Assembly (NCBI GenBank): GCA_020890945.1
Contig: JAJHPK010000023.1
Span: 1 to 64,000, forward strand
Source of the DNA: Nitrosomonas sp.
Lineage (GTDB): Bacteria > Pseudomonadota > Gammaproteobacteria > Burkholderiales > Nitrosomonadaceae
Direction: 5' to 3'
Length of the DNA stretch: 64,000 bases
Below the pieces are notes generated by a model. It did not search any database. It saw nothing but the letters and a program-made list of their open reading frames with translations, and was not told the origin of the DNA. Made by a program: the position numbers and the translations under genes. Below are positions 40,599-50,968 of this stretch, one piece after another. Within the stretch, counting starts at the first letter, position 1. The number at the start of each line of letters is the position of its first letter.

Positions 40599-43505
40599 AT
40601 GGATCATCACAATTTATTCAACTCGTTACAAGAATTATCCAGTGTCGGTAATGAAACAAGTCAATTGAAATACTACTCATTACCCGCTTTAGGAAAAAAT
40701 GGCATTGGTAGGATTTCTCGTTTACCCGTTTCTATCCGGATCATATTGGAATCTGTATTACGGAATTATGATCATAAAAAAATAACCGAAAAGCACGTAC
40801 AACAACTTGCTAATTGGCAACCTAATGCAGCACGAGTCGATGAAATACCTTTTGTGGTATCGCGTATTGTTTTACAAGATTTTACCGGCGTACCTTTGTT
40901 AGTAGACCTGGCAGCCATGCGTAGTGCTGCGGTGAATCTTGGAAAAAACTCTAAATTAGTGGAACCCTTGGTACCGGTCGATTTGGTGGTGGATCACTCG
41001 GTCCAAGTCGATTACTATGGGACGAAGCTCGCACTCGGTAGCAATATGGAAATGGAGTTCTCTCGTAATCGCGAACGCTATGAATTCATAAAATGGGGAA
41101 TGCAAGCTTTCGATAGTTTCAAAGTAATTCCTCCTGGAATCGGTATTGTGCATCAAGTGAATCTGGAATATTTGGCGCGCGGCGTACACCAGAAAGACAA
41201 TGTTGTTTTTCCAGATACATTGGTCGGAACAGATTCCCACACCACCATGATCAATGGTATTGGCGCAGTCGGTTGGGGAGTGGGTGGAATTGAAGCTGAA
41301 GCGGGGATGTTGGGGCAACCCATTTACTTTCTTACTCCCGATGTAATCGGTGTAAACCTTACCGGAAAATTGCCTGAAGGCGTCACGGCAACCGATCTGG
41401 TACTAACCATTACAGAAACACTTCGAAAAGCCAACGTAGTGGGTAAATTTGTCGAGTTTTTCGGAGAAGGAACAGCTTCTCTCGCACTACCTGATCGTGC
41501 CACGATTGCCAACATGGCACCTGAATACGGCGCCACAATGGGTTTTTTCCCGGTGGATGATGCAACGATCACTTATTTCAAGGAAACAGGAAGAAGCCAG
41601 CAGGAAATTGATTTATTTCAAAGTTATTTTAAAGCACAAGGACTCTACGGTATTCCCTCACAAGGCGATATCGATTACACACGCGAGTTGACGCTTGATC
41701 TTGGTTCTGTGGTCCCCTCTTTGGCGGGACCGAAACGGCCTCAGGATCGGATTAATCTTGGGAACGTCAAAAGCAATTTCATCGAATTGTTTACTAAACC
41801 CGTAGCCAGTAACGGCTATGGAAAAAACGCTCAAGATCTTGAGCAGTGTTATTACACGCGCGATATACAAAGCGAACACTCTGATTTGTGCATACCTATT
41901 GAAACTATTACCGCAGCTGATACTTCTGCAAAATCTTCGAGTAAAGATGCCGCCAAGACAAAAATACATGGGGGCGCTGTTCGCCACATTGTTGAAATGG
42001 CCAGTAATCGCCCGGTTCATGCTGAAGTTGATTCACATGCAAATCAAATCGTTGGCTCCTCCGTCGATCTGCGTCATGGTGATGTTCTAATTGCAGCAAT
42101 TACCTCTTGCACAAATACGTCTAATCCGAGTGTGTTACTTGCTGCAGGATTGCTAGCAAAGAAAGCCGTCGAAAAAGGCCTATCGGTAAAATCACATATT
42201 AAAACATCGTTAGCGCCTGGCTCTCGTGTTGTCACTGATTATTTGACCGCCACGGGATTGATGCCTTACCTTGAACAATTAGGTTTTGATTTAGTTGGTT
42301 ATGGTTGCACTACTTGTATCGGTAACTCTGGGCCATTAGCAAGTCCTATCGAAGAAGCCGTTATAAAAAATGATTTGGTATGTGCTGCGGTGTTGTCAGG
42401 CAATCGTAATTTTGAGGCGCGCATTCACCCCAATATACGAGCCAATTTTTTATCCTCACCCCCACTCGTCGTGGCTTATGCTATCGCTGGCAGTGTATTA
42501 ATAGATATGACACAACAGCCTTTAGGGATTGGTAAAAACAATCAACCCGTTTGGTTAAAAGATATCTGGCCTAGCAGCGCTGAAATTCACGATCTCATGA
42601 AATATGCAACTAACGCCGACACTTTCCGCAAGCTTTATGGTGATTTTACGAAAGATCACGATCTATGGAATAGCATCACATCAGTCACCGGAGATACTTT
42701 TAACTGGCCAAAATCAACCTACATTGCACATCCACCATTTTTTGAAGATTTTTCATTACAAGCGAAAATTAATCTTACCTCGGCAAATATAAAAGGTGCT
42801 TATGCTTTGGGGGTATTCGGCGATTCTGTTACCACCGATCACATCAGTCCAGCAGGTTCGATCAAGGAAACCTCACCAGCGGGTCAATATCTGCTAGCGA
42901 ATCATGTCGATAAAACAGATTTTAATAGCTATGGCGCACGCCGTGGCAATCATGAAGTGATGATGCGAGGAACGTTTGCCAATGTGCGTATCAAAAATTT
43001 GATGATTCCTGGTAGTGAAGGCGGTATTACTCTGTGCTATGCCGATCTTCCCAATAAACCTGTTGAAATGAGCATTTATGATGCCGCCATGAAATATCAA
43101 CATCAGAAAATCCCGACGGTAGTATTTGGAGGCAAGGAATATGGCACAGGATCGAGCCGAGACTGGGCTGCGAAAGGTACTCAGTTATTGGGCGTAAAAG
43201 CAGTCATAACCACCAGTTTTGAACGCATTCATCGCAGCAACTTGATTGGGATGGGAGTGCTTCCTTTACAGTTTAAAGGCAACGATACTGTGCAGTCGTT
43301 AAACATCAAGGGTGACGAACAATTTGATATTGAAGGTTTGGAAAAAATTGCACCACAAAAAGATGTCACGTTAATTATTCATAGAAAAGACGGTTCGAAT
43401 CAATCTGTACAGTTATTGTGCCGCATTGATACTCCTATTGAAGTCGATTATTACAACCAAGGTGGAATTCTGCCGTACGTGCTGAGAAAACTCATGACAG
43501 AGTGA
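40599..43505 (+). CDS. acnA: Aconitate hydratase A
   Basis: Aconitase converts citrate to isocitrate in the TCA cycle using a [4Fe-4S] cluster. The 968-residue protein has the cluster ligands in [13 protein letters not shown] (Cys near 502) and [12 protein letters not shown] (near 569-572). It also has [18 protein letters not shown] (about 207-224) and the swivel-domain motif [14 protein letters not shown] (about 847-860). It is some 75 residues longer than the E. coli enzyme, and part of the excess seems to lie before the first cluster cysteine, around residues 400-470, a Ser/Lys/Ala-rich segment. It is transcribed alone; a 249-base leader precedes it. Confidence 0.96.
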   Translation: MDHHNLFNSLQELSSVGNETSQLKYYSLPALGKNGIGRISRLPVSIRIILESVLRNYDHKKITEKHVQQLANWQPNAARVDEIPFVVSRIVLQDFTGVPLLVDLAAMRSAAVNLGKNSKLVEPLVPVDLVVDHSVQVDYYGTKLALGSNMEMEFSRNRERYEFIKWGMQAFDSFKVIPPGIGIVHQVNLEYLARGVHQKDNVVFPDTLVGTDSHTTMINGIGAVGWGVGGIEAEAGMLGQPIYFLTPDVIGVNLTGKLPEGVTATDLVLTITETLRKANVVGKFVEFFGEGTASLALPDRATIANMAPEYGATMGFFPVDDATITYFKETGRSQQEIDLFQSYFKAQGLYGIPSQGDIDYTRELTLDLGSVVPSLAGPKRPQDRINLGNVKSNFIELFTKPVASNGYGKNAQDLEQCYYTRDIQSEHSDLCIPIETITAADTSAKSSSKDAAKTKIHGGAVRHIVEMASNRPVHAEVDSHANQIVGSSVDLRHGDVLIAAITSCTNTSNPSVLLAAGLLAKKAVEKGLSVKSHIKTSLAPGSRVVTDYLTATGLMPYLEQLGFDLVGYGCTTCIGNSGPLASPIEEAVIKNDLVCAAVLSGNRNFEARIHPNIRANFLSSPPLVVAYAIAGSVLIDMTQQPLGIGKNNQPVWLKDIWPSSAEIHDLMKYATNADTFRKLYGDFTKDHDLWNSITSVTGDTFNWPKSTYIAHPPFFEDFSLQAKINLTSANIKGAYALGVFGDSVTTDHISPAGSIKETSPAGQYLLANHVDKTDFNSYGARRGNHEVMMRGTFANVRIKNLMIPGSEGGITLCYADLPNKPVEMSIYDAAMKYQHQKIPTVVFGGKEYGTGSSRDWAAKGTQLLGVKAVITTSFERIHRSNLIGMGVLPLQFKGNDTVQSLNIKGDEQFDIEGLEKIAPQKDVTLIIHRKDGSNQSVQLLCRIDTPIEVDYYNQGGILPYVLRKLMTE

Positions 43506-43609
43506 TGTGAATACCAGCTAGACTTATTGATTTATAAAGGAACTGTAGTAGATTAACTAAAATGACAATCTAATTTAATGAAGATAAGTCATTGTAGATT
43601 ATTGAAGAA

Positions 43610-43693
43610 ATGCAATCAAGGTTGTTGGAATATTTTGTGTTGGAAGTTACAGAGCAATCAGCTGCCGATATCTTGGGAATTCAACTTAATTGA
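43610..43693 (+). pseudogene. N-terminal remnant of an IS transposase
   Basis: A short frame reads MQSRLLEYFVLEVTEQSAAD followed by ILGIQLN and a stop. This resembles the HTH start of IS1595/IS1016-type transposases (RLLE.FV...TA..AA.L.G......). Only 27 codons remain. The rest of the gap 43506-43790 holds nothing recognisable. Confidence 0.45.
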
Positions 43694-43790
43694 ATAATGA
43701 CTATGCTTTTTTAATATCGGTAAGCAACTGAGCTATTCAATCAATGCTCAAAGCATATTAATACAGTAGGGTTAACAAGAAGAAGCCATC

Positions 43791-46115
43791 ATGAAAAATA
43801 TACTATTCGTAGTTATTGTTGTCGCAGGCTATTTCTGGAGCTCTATCAGCTATGCCGCTGATCCTTGCAGCGACGATCCGTCATGTATCAAAGCTGAAAA
43901 TGCTCATTTTGACAATCCCAATCATTATGTTTTTGTAGCCGCATATCCCGGTGACGAATTACTTATCTATCCGCTGATGAAAGATCATTGCTCTGAAGCA
44001 GGCAATTATTGCGCCATGGTTATTGCTACACAAGGCAAATCAGGTTGTGAATCAACTTCTGATAACAATTGCGGAAAATTGCGTACCTTAGAGCTCGAAA
44101 ATTCTTCGAAATATTTGAATGCCGATGTGTGGCACTATGACTTACCTGATAGTAACGCTATGGTACCAAATACGCTGGAACAAACTCGGCTTACCTATCA
44201 ACAAATTGCACAAAGCATCGGATTAAATCATTTATCCAATTATTTTGAGTATATTTTCAACAAAATACGATTATCAAATGGCAACCCACTTGTCGTAATG
44301 AGCTTAAATCCTTATCGCAATGCAATTAGTCACTCAGATGATTATGTCATGCGCGTTTTGGACGAATCGATAGAAAATGCTGTGGAAACATTGCAGAAAT
44401 CTGGGACGGTTATTTCTCATTTGTATGTAGCTTCCAGAGTGATTAATCATCCCGATGCCATCAGTAAGGACAACAATCCATTTATGCTGTGTCGGAAAGG
44501 TAACGAACAGCTCCGTGCAACACATACCGCTTTTACTAATTTCGAGGTATTCAAGCATGGCTTTTACGATATTTATCCATCGCAGATTTTTCATACTGGC
44601 AATATCGAAAATGACCCAACTCGTTATGAATTTTGCTTGGATCGCGCTCAAAAATATTTTTCCACCAATCAAAGTGAAAAATTTTTTGGATTCGGTTTGA
44701 CTGAATCCAGTCAACTCATTGAAATTAAAGATTTATCAAACGCTTTTGCCTTTTATCCGAAGGATTTAGCAGAAGTCACAGATTACTTAAACAAGAATAC
44801 TGAAAAATTAATCCCCGTCATCGAAATTGGACGATTTCTGTTTAACTCGAGCACTGGCATTTTTGAAAATCTCGATATTGTTCCGTTGATTCACACGATT
44901 AAAAATACCTCGTATCAAGGACCTGTTCTTTTTCTTGTCGATGAACCTTTGTGGCGTATCCGCTTAGCCTGTTTCAAACAAAACGCAGTTGCTTGTAATG
45001 AAATCGACAATAACTATGCAAGTACTCTAGATCTGTTTAGAAAAATTGGCCGCGAACTGCGTAAAGCTCTGCCTGAAACAGGATTAATCCACATCGAAGC
45101 TTTTGCAGAACTGATACTGCAAAAAAGGAAAAATCCATCAGCCAATGTCGTTATGTTCGATAATGCTGAATATCTGGGCTACGATTGTTATGGGTCGTTT
45201 GACAGTTGTGGTATTGCAGACGTTTCATCAACTTTTCTTAGTGCTGACACAGCAAATCTTGCGAACTTTAGTATTGTTAGCAATTTCAGTAATTCATATC
45301 CAGTGAACCTCACGCCTTACAAAATTACGGATTCAGACATTATTAAATTTCTTATTGGGCAATTACCCGATTTTTCATTTCCCAGCCTTTTTAAAGGCCT
45401 TGATTCTTTCTTCGATATGAATAAGGAATTAATTTTGGTATGCGACAGCTCCAACAACGAGTGCATCATAACCAATCAAGCTGAGAATATCAGTTCCTCA
45501 TCTATGTCACAAAACATATATATCGATTGGGTGAGAAATGCTCTTTCATCCATGGAAGCATCCAATCCTATCGGACGAAAAATCTTCCTCATTCCAGGCG
45601 CTTTTCAGGATTTTCATATGTTTCCTACTGAAAATTTAGCTATTGATCAAATAAACGCTTTTACACAAGTTTTGGATTCGTCACCTCTATTTGGCGGTAT
45701 GGGTGTGTTCATTTGGGGAGACATTCAAGAAGGTTCTTTACCATTTATTGGGGCACGTTCTCTCCAAAAAGTAAGACTTACTTTAGCGGATATTTTCCTT
45801 GAACGTATGAATTCAAAAAGAACCCCCAATAGAGCACTAAATTTGAAACCGGCCATGAGTTTAGTGGGGGCAGTCGGATTGCGCGGATCTTTTGAACAAA
45901 TCGAGATGCTTGGGCAGACTACGGGGGATATTTATTTTCAAAGCGCCGGAATGGATGTTTGCACATTAACTATAGAAAATCATTTGCAACAAACACTTAA
46001 GCTAGATGAACTTAATTATATTTCGATTCCGAATTTGACTCCTCCTATTCAGGCAGAAGCTATTTGTTTTAAGGATCAACAAAAATTTGACCGGAAAATT
46101 CTCTTTGTAAATTAG
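43791..46115 (+). CDS. Exported two-domain protein: degenerate PIG-L/LmbE-like domain plus unknown C-terminal domain
   Basis: The 774-residue protein has a signal peptide (residues 1-23, ending SYAAD). Its N-terminal 200 residues look like a PIG-L/LmbE deacetylase: VFVAAYPGDELLIYPLMKDH in place of the usual VVAPHPDDE, then VIATQGKSGC and a VMSLNPYRNAISHSDD segment with His residues. The metal motif HPDDE is changed to YPGDE, so activity is doubtful. The C-terminal half (about 300-690) alternates strands and helices (VLFLVDEPLW, GLIHIEAFAEL, IFLIPGAFQD, GVFIWGDIQEG), suggestive of a TIM barrel of glycoside-hydrolase type. There are many Cys, which fits a periplasmic or secreted site. It is preceded by an IS remnant and stands alone. 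I cannot name it. Confidence 0.72.
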   Translation: MKNILFVVIVVAGYFWSSISYAADPCSDDPSCIKAENAHFDNPNHYVFVAAYPGDELLIYPLMKDHCSEAGNYCAMVIATQGKSGCESTSDNNCGKLRTLELENSSKYLNADVWHYDLPDSNAMVPNTLEQTRLTYQQIAQSIGLNHLSNYFEYIFNKIRLSNGNPLVVMSLNPYRNAISHSDDYVMRVLDESIENAVETLQKSGTVISHLYVASRVINHPDAISKDNNPFMLCRKGNEQLRATHTAFTNFEVFKHGFYDIYPSQIFHTGNIENDPTRYEFCLDRAQKYFSTNQSEKFFGFGLTESSQLIEIKDLSNAFAFYPKDLAEVTDYLNKNTEKLIPVIEIGRFLFNSSTGIFENLDIVPLIHTIKNTSYQGPVLFLVDEPLWRIRLACFKQNAVACNEIDNNYASTLDLFRKIGRELRKALPETGLIHIEAFAELILQKRKNPSANVVMFDNAEYLGYDCYGSFDSCGIADVSSTFLSADTANLANFSIVSNFSNSYPVNLTPYKITDSDIIKFLIGQLPDFSFPSLFKGLDSFFDMNKELILVCDSSNNECIITNQAENISSSSMSQNIYIDWVRNALSSMEASNPIGRKIFLIPGAFQDFHMFPTENLAIDQINAFTQVLDSSPLFGGMGVFIWGDIQEGSLPFIGARSLQKVRLTLADIFLERMNSKRTPNRALNLKPAMSLVGAVGLRGSFEQIEMLGQTTGDIYFQSAGMDVCTLTIENHLQQTLKLDELNYISIPNLTPPIQAEAICFKDQQKFDRKILFVN

Positions 46116-46177
46116 GTCCCTAGTTTATGATGTGATAAACAATTTTGTTTAAGCAGCATTTTTGTGAGAAAAGTGCA

Positions 46178-46996
46178 ATGAGAAAATATCAAATAAAAGC
46201 TCCTGATGTATTGTTGCTATCGAAGTTTGATCCTGATGATACGGGTGAGTTTAAAAAAACACCCAAGGATAAGGATAAAGCTAAAACGCTAGCAAAAGAA
46301 TACATTGAAAAAATGGATCAACTTCAAGAACGGCTGTATGCCGACGGTAGCCGTTCACTGCTCATTGTCTTACAGGGAATGGATACCAGCGGCAAAGATA
46401 GCACGATCAAGAACGTTATGTCAGGCATCAATCCTCAAGGATGCCAGGTCGTAACATTCAAGACCCCATCGGATCAAGAACTAAAACACGATTTTTTATG
46501 GCGCGTGCATTACAAAGCACCGGCCAAAGGACAAATCGGAATTTTCAATCGCTCCCATTATGAAGATGTACTGATTACACGTGTTCACAAGAAAATATCC
46601 GAAAAAGTAACTAAACAGCGTTTTGATCAAATCAACGAATTTGAAGAATTGTTGTCCGAAAATGGTACGGCGATTGTAAAGTTTTTTTTATATATTTCTA
46701 AAGACGAGCAAAAAATAAGATTAGAAGAACGCATCAATGATCCGGAAAAACGTTGGAAATTTAATGCTGGAGATTTGGAGGAACGTAAATTCTGGCAGGA
46801 GTATATGAAAGCCTTTGAAGATATGATTACCTCCACCAGCACAGAACATTCGCCTTGGTTTATCATTCCATCCAACCGAAAATGGTATCGTAACTTATTG
46901 ATTGCTCAAATTGTAGTAAATGTCCTGGAAAATATGAAATTAAAAACGCCACCAGAGCCTCCAGATATTGATTTTGCCACGCTAAAAATAGAGTAA
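46178..46996 (+). CDS. Polyphosphate kinase 2 family protein
   Basis: PPK2 enzymes transfer phosphate between polyphosphate and nucleotides. The 272-residue protein has the Walker A motif GMDTSGKDSTIKNVMSG (about residues 67-83), the Walker B/lid region IGIFNRSHYEDVLITRVH (about 122-139) and the lid motif DPEKRWKFNAGDLEER. The single-domain length and GMDTSGKDS form fit class III or I enzymes; the class is not certain. ATG at 46178 is favoured; an in-frame TTG at 46145 lacks a ribosome site. The following gene encodes a CYTH-CHAD protein, so the two form a polyphosphate pair. Confidence 0.93.
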   Translation: MRKYQIKAPDVLLLSKFDPDDTGEFKKTPKDKDKAKTLAKEYIEKMDQLQERLYADGSRSLLIVLQGMDTSGKDSTIKNVMSGINPQGCQVVTFKTPSDQELKHDFLWRVHYKAPAKGQIGIFNRSHYEDVLITRVHKKISEKVTKQRFDQINEFEELLSENGTAIVKFFLYISKDEQKIRLEERINDPEKRWKFNAGDLEERKFWQEYMKAFEDMITSTSTEHSPWFIIPSNRKWYRNLLIAQIVVNVLENMKLKTPPEPPDIDFATLKIE

Positions 46997-47039
46997 GTGA
47001 TCTCTTTAGTCACATTGCCGTTCACTATCAGGAATAGTT

Positions 47040-48542
47040 ATGGAAATTGAACTCAAATTAGGTTTGCACCCAGAACATATTGCACGCATTAAGAACGCGC
47101 CGTTATTTCGTAAAATCAAACCACAGCAGCATCGTTTGCAAAGCATTTACTTCGACAGCGACACTTTTCAACTGGAACATCGTGGCATCGCTTTACGTAT
47201 TCGCCGCGTTGGCAAGCACTGGATTCAAACCGTGAAAGCAGAATCTCAATCTGGCGGATCATTAACCCATCGCCCAGAATGGGAAACAACCGTCAAAAAA
47301 GGCGGGCATCCGGATTTCTCGGTTTTACCAGCAGAAGCGGTCGATTTATTAAAAGATATCGATCTCAAACAGATTGCTCCCATTTTTGTTACCGAATTTA
47401 AACGCTCAACTTGGACACTGAAAGACGGAGACAATGAAGCAGAAATTGCATTGGACGTAGGAAAAATAACCGTCAATCATTTGCAACGGGACATTTGCGA
47501 AGTGGAATTTGAACTCAAGTCAGGTAGCGCGGAATTTTTATTTGATTTGGCCGGACAATTATTGCAGCATGCCCCGTTATTCATAGAGTCTAGAAGTAAA
47601 GCAGAACGAGGTTATTTATTGGCAGGTGTCGGAAACTCGAAGCCTGTTAAAGCGATTCCGGTAAAATTTGATTCGAATAACAGTATTAGTGATGTTTATT
47701 GTCTCATTATCAGAAATGCATTGACACAATTACTTGGCAACATACCGGGTTATTTCGAACATATTGAAGATCCAGAATATTTGCATCAAATCCGTGTTGC
47801 TTTACGCCGTATCCGAACGGGCGTTTCACTGATTCAGACGATTGGACAACCGATACCTTCCTGGAATAAAGCATTACGCAAGCTAATGCAAACACTCAAT
47901 GAAGCAAGAGACTGGGACGTATTGGAACAAGAAGTTCTGCCCGATATTTTAGGAAAAATGGCGCCTTTATCAGAAGAGCCGATTGATCAAGCGACCTCAA
48001 AGAGCATCCAAACTGAGGCGATTACAGTCCGGAAGCTTACACAAAAAAAATTACACAAGACAGAATTTACTGAGCTCGTTTTAGCGATTGAACATCACTT
48101 ATTAACTGTATCATCAAAAGTCCACGAACCTGTTTTAGAACAGAATGTTCGCCAATGGGGAGCAAAAATTCTGGAAGATCGTTGGGAATTATTACATCAA
48201 TGCTGCCAAGGGTTAACGGCACAGACTACTGCAGAACGACATCGTGCGCGTATTGCCGCAAAAAAAATGCGTTATGCAACAGATACTTTATTTTCTGCGT
48301 TTGATATTAAAAATGCCAAACGGTTTATTGAAATGCTCGCAAATTTACAAGATGAGTTGGGTTATACCAACGATAGACGTGTTGCGCAGCAACTTCTTCA
48401 ACAACTTGCCAAAACAAATAAATCCATTGCCTTCGACTTAGGTAGAATCACTTACGCATTGCAAATCGAAACGCAGCAGCAAGAAAAAAAACCAAGCGAA
48501 GCCTGGCGAAGCTTGTCGCGTATGAAATTGTTTTGGCGATGA
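47040..48542 (+). CDS. CYTH-CHAD domain protein (inorganic triphosphatase-like)
   Basis: The 500-residue protein has an N-terminal CYTH domain (residues 1-200) with the signature MEIELKLGL (ExExK) and paired basic/acidic residues (IALRIRRVGKHWIQTVK, EIALDVGKI). A helical CHAD domain follows (about 215-480) with conserved His/Arg pairs (LHQIRVALRRIRTG, RHRARIAAKKMRYATD). CYTH enzymes hydrolyse triphosphate, and CHAD domains bind polyphosphate. It lies 43 bases after PPK2 on the same strand, likely one operon for polyphosphate metabolism. Confidence 0.92.
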   Translation: MEIELKLGLHPEHIARIKNAPLFRKIKPQQHRLQSIYFDSDTFQLEHRGIALRIRRVGKHWIQTVKAESQSGGSLTHRPEWETTVKKGGHPDFSVLPAEAVDLLKDIDLKQIAPIFVTEFKRSTWTLKDGDNEAEIALDVGKITVNHLQRDICEVEFELKSGSAEFLFDLAGQLLQHAPLFIESRSKAERGYLLAGVGNSKPVKAIPVKFDSNNSISDVYCLIIRNALTQLLGNIPGYFEHIEDPEYLHQIRVALRRIRTGVSLIQTIGQPIPSWNKALRKLMQTLNEARDWDVLEQEVLPDILGKMAPLSEEPIDQATSKSIQTEAITVRKLTQKKLHKTEFTELVLAIEHHLLTVSSKVHEPVLEQNVRQWGAKILEDRWELLHQCCQGLTAQTTAERHRARIAAKKMRYATDTLFSAFDIKNAKRFIEMLANLQDELGYTNDRRVAQQLLQQLAKTNKSIAFDLGRITYALQIETQQQEKKPSEAWRSLSRMKLFWR

Positions 48543-48740
48543 TGCTCCGTAAAGAAATGTAATCGATAGCATCTGTCCGACACGATTTTTTCTAGCCTGA
48601 CCTTTTTCTGACAATTTATCGCCGCTGACCACGAGGGATAAGCTTAGGTCGCGCGAAACAAATTTATCGTATAAAAATAGTCAATTCCTTTGACATATGT
48701 CTATAATTGACTTTTATATTTTCTTGTTATCAGTGTAACT

Positions 48741-49367
48741 ATGATCAATATTGATAAACTTATCATCGGTTTTGATTCCGCTCTGCGTACCTTGTTTGTA
48801 CCGGCGCAGACAATCCGTTCCATCCCTGGCAAAGATAAACCTGAAAGTGAGCTCACTGATGCCGAAAAAGAGTTATCGGTTGCATTGATGCGAGTCAATC
48901 ATGTAGGTGAAGTTTGTGCACAGGCACTGTACCAAGGTCAAGGGCTAACAGCGCAAAATGAAGATGTGCAGAAAACCTTGATGCAAGCTGCTCGAGAAGA
49001 AACTGAGCACTTAGCCTGGACAGAGCAACGCATTAGCGAGCTAGGCGGTCGTAAAAGCTTTTTGAATCCTTTGTGGTATGGCGGATCATTTGCCATTGGA
49101 TTTGTCGCGGGATTGTTAGGTGACAAATGGAATTTGGGATTTTTGGCTGAAACAGAACGTCAAGTGGAGGAGCATTTATCAAGTCATTTACATCGGTTAC
49201 CGTTTAACGATCAGAAAAGCCGCGCGATTGTGACACAAATGAAAATTGATGAAGCCAGCCATGCGACAATGGCTCTTTCACATGGAGGGGCTGAATTGCC
49301 CGCACCGGTTAAGGTAGTCATGAAGCTAGGTTCTAAAATAATGACTAAAACCGCTTATTGGGTCTAA
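48741..49367 (+). CDS. coq7: 3-demethoxyubiquinol 3-hydroxylase Coq7
   Basis: Coq7 adds the last ring hydroxyl in ubiquinone synthesis. The 208-residue protein is a ferritin-like di-iron enzyme with the ligand motifs [13 protein letters not shown] (Glu), REETEHLAW (ExxH), [15 protein letters not shown] (Glu) and [11 protein letters not shown] (ExxH). The amphipathic segment [20 protein letters not shown] (about 108-127) probably dips into the membrane. It is the long form found in betaproteobacteria. The ATG at 48741 gives the expected MINIDKLI start. Confidence 0.95.
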   Translation: MINIDKLIIGFDSALRTLFVPAQTIRSIPGKDKPESELTDAEKELSVALMRVNHVGEVCAQALYQGQGLTAQNEDVQKTLMQAAREETEHLAWTEQRISELGGRKSFLNPLWYGGSFAIGFVAGLLGDKWNLGFLAETERQVEEHLSSHLHRLPFNDQKSRAIVTQMKIDEASHATMALSHGGAELPAPVKVVMKLGSKIMTKTAYWV

Positions 49368-49407
49368 AAAGATTGCTATGTTTTTGCTCGACGCTTAATC
49401 AAAAAAT

Positions 49408-49971
49408 ATGAAAAACGTCAATCTAACGCATCATTTCCTGATGGCCATGCCAACCATGAAGGACTCGGTTTTTTCTAAAACATTGACGTATATTTGCGAA
49501 CATAATGATCGCGGCGCATTCGGTCTTGTCATCAATCGTCCGACTGACTTGAATTTAATGGGACTTTTTAAACAACTGGGTATCCCCCAATTGGATGAAT
49601 CAATCAATAAATTAACGCCAATACTGTTTGGCGGTCCTGTGCAAGTGGATTGTGGATTTGTTTTGCATAACCCGGTCGGAAAATGGCAATCAAGTTTAGC
49701 CGTGAACAAAGAAATCGCTTTAACCACATCGCTGGATATCATGAAGGCGATTGCAAATGATGAGGGCCCCGAAAATACTCTGATAGCGTTGGGTTATGCT
49801 GGATGGTCTCCCGGGCAAATCGAACTTGAACTCAGTCAAAATACATGGTTGACGGTGCCTGCTTCGCACGAAGTTATATTTAACCTGGCATCCGAAGAAA
49901 AATTTACTGCGGCAATGCAATTGCTTGGAATCCACGATGCCAATTTATCTCATGAAATAGGGCATGCGTAA
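49408..49971 (+). CDS. yqgE: YqgE/AlgH family protein
   Basis: The 187-residue protein matches the UPF0301/YqgE family: LTHHFLMAMPTMKDSVFSKT at the start, GAFGLVINRP (about 34-43), LFGGPVQVDCGFVLH (about 70-84) and ALGYAGWSPGQIELEL (about 130-145). The biochemical role is not settled; the Pseudomonas homologue was linked to alginate control. It stands 18 bases before ruvX, a gene pairing conserved over many proteobacteria. Confidence 0.95.
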   Translation: MKNVNLTHHFLMAMPTMKDSVFSKTLTYICEHNDRGAFGLVINRPTDLNLMGLFKQLGIPQLDESINKLTPILFGGPVQVDCGFVLHNPVGKWQSSLAVNKEIALTTSLDIMKAIANDEGPENTLIALGYAGWSPGQIELELSQNTWLTVPASHEVIFNLASEEKFTAAMQLLGIHDANLSHEIGHA

Positions 49972-49989
49972 TCTCAAGAATACAATCAA

Positions 49990-50481
49990 ATGATCGAAGG
50001 GTTTCTCTACAATGGCTTGTCTGGTGAAGAGAGCTTGCAACAATTACCCAGCGGTACTATTTTAGCGTTCGATTTTGGTAAAAAACGTATTGGTGTTGCG
50101 GTTGGCAATACGTTAACAGCCCTAGCAAGACCATTAGAGACGATTCATCATGAAGTGAATGCACAGCGCTTCTCCGCCATTGAAAAATTAATTCAAACAT
50201 GGGAGCCAGTCCTATTAGTCGTCGGTCTGCCGACGCATATTGACGATACACCGCATGAAATGACACATCTGAGTCGTCGCTTCGCGCGGCGGCTGTTGGG
50301 ACGCTTTAGCATTCCTATTGTCTTAAAAGATGAGCGGTATACCAGTCAAACAGCAGCGATCGAATTGCGTGCAGCAGGTGTCATAGGTCAGAAACAAAAA
50401 TCAGTTCTAGATCAAATAGCTGCGCAGCAAATATTACAATCCTTTTTTGATGAACAAAAATATGCAGCTACCGGATCCTGA
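49990..50481 (+). CDS. ruvX: RuvX/YqgF Holliday-junction resolvase-like nuclease (pre-16S rRNA processing)
   Basis: RuvX is an RNase H-fold nuclease needed for 16S rRNA 5' maturation. The 163-residue protein has the acidic first motif ILAFDFGKKRIGVAVGN (about 26-42), LLVVGLPTH (about 76-84), the Glu/Asp in LKDERYTSQTA and the final helix with DQIAAQQILQSF. The N terminus has an extra 20 residues compared with most members; ATG at 49990 is the first in frame. Its 3' end overlaps pyrR by 20 bases, so it is part of the yqgE-ruvX-pyrRBC' operon. Confidence 0.94.
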   Translation: MIEGFLYNGLSGEESLQQLPSGTILAFDFGKKRIGVAVGNTLTALARPLETIHHEVNAQRFSAIEKLIQTWEPVLLVVGLPTHIDDTPHEMTHLSRRFARRLLGRFSIPIVLKDERYTSQTAAIELRAAGVIGQKQKSVLDQIAAQQILQSFFDEQKYAATGS

Positions 50482-50968
50482 AGAACTTTTTGAAGTTTTA
50501 GCAAAAAAAATACACGCGGCGAAAATTCCGGATATTGCCTTGGTTGGTATTCATACAGGCGGTGTGTGGTTAGCACAGCGGTTACATCAAAGATTAGGAA
50601 TCGAACATCCGCTGGGCATGTTAGATGTATCTTTCTATCGTGACGATTTTGACAAAAGAGGTTTGCGAGCACATGTAAAACCCTCCGCAATTCCGTTTGA
50701 TGTTGAAAAGGTCAATATTCTTTTGGTCGATGATGTACTTTACACTGGGCGAACCATACGGGCGGCGATTAACGAGTTATTTGATTACGGTCGGCCAGGT
50801 TGTATTCATTTAGCCGCATTGATAGATCGAGGTGGCAGGCAGTTACCGATTGCGCCGCAATATGTCGGTACAGAACTCAAAATACCCGACGAAAAAATGC
50901 TGGAGTTACGACAAGATGCGGATGGAAAGCTCAGTTTAAAAATATACGATAAAAATTTCGATGAATAG
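50462..50968 (+). CDS. pyrR: PyrR bifunctional regulator / uracil phosphoribosyltransferase
   Basis: The 168-residue protein is a PRTase-fold PyrR homologue, with the PRPP loop [19 protein letters not shown] (about 78-96) and the nearby [12 protein letters not shown] and [10 protein letters not shown] segments. In Gram-positive bacteria PyrR regulates pyr operons by attenuation; in betaproteobacteria its RNA-binding role is less clear, and I see no attenuator leader here. ATG at 50462 (MQLPDPEEL) is chosen because it matches the usual start; ATG 50450 is an alternative. It overlaps ruvX by 20 bases and pyrB by 8. Confidence 0.93.
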   Translation: MQLPDPEELFEVLAKKIHAAKIPDIALVGIHTGGVWLAQRLHQRLGIEHPLGMLDVSFYRDDFDKRGLRAHVKPSAIPFDVEKVNILLVDDVLYTGRTIRAAINELFDYGRPGCIHLAALIDRGGRQLPIAPQYVGTELKIPDEKMLELRQDADGKLSLKIYDKNFDE

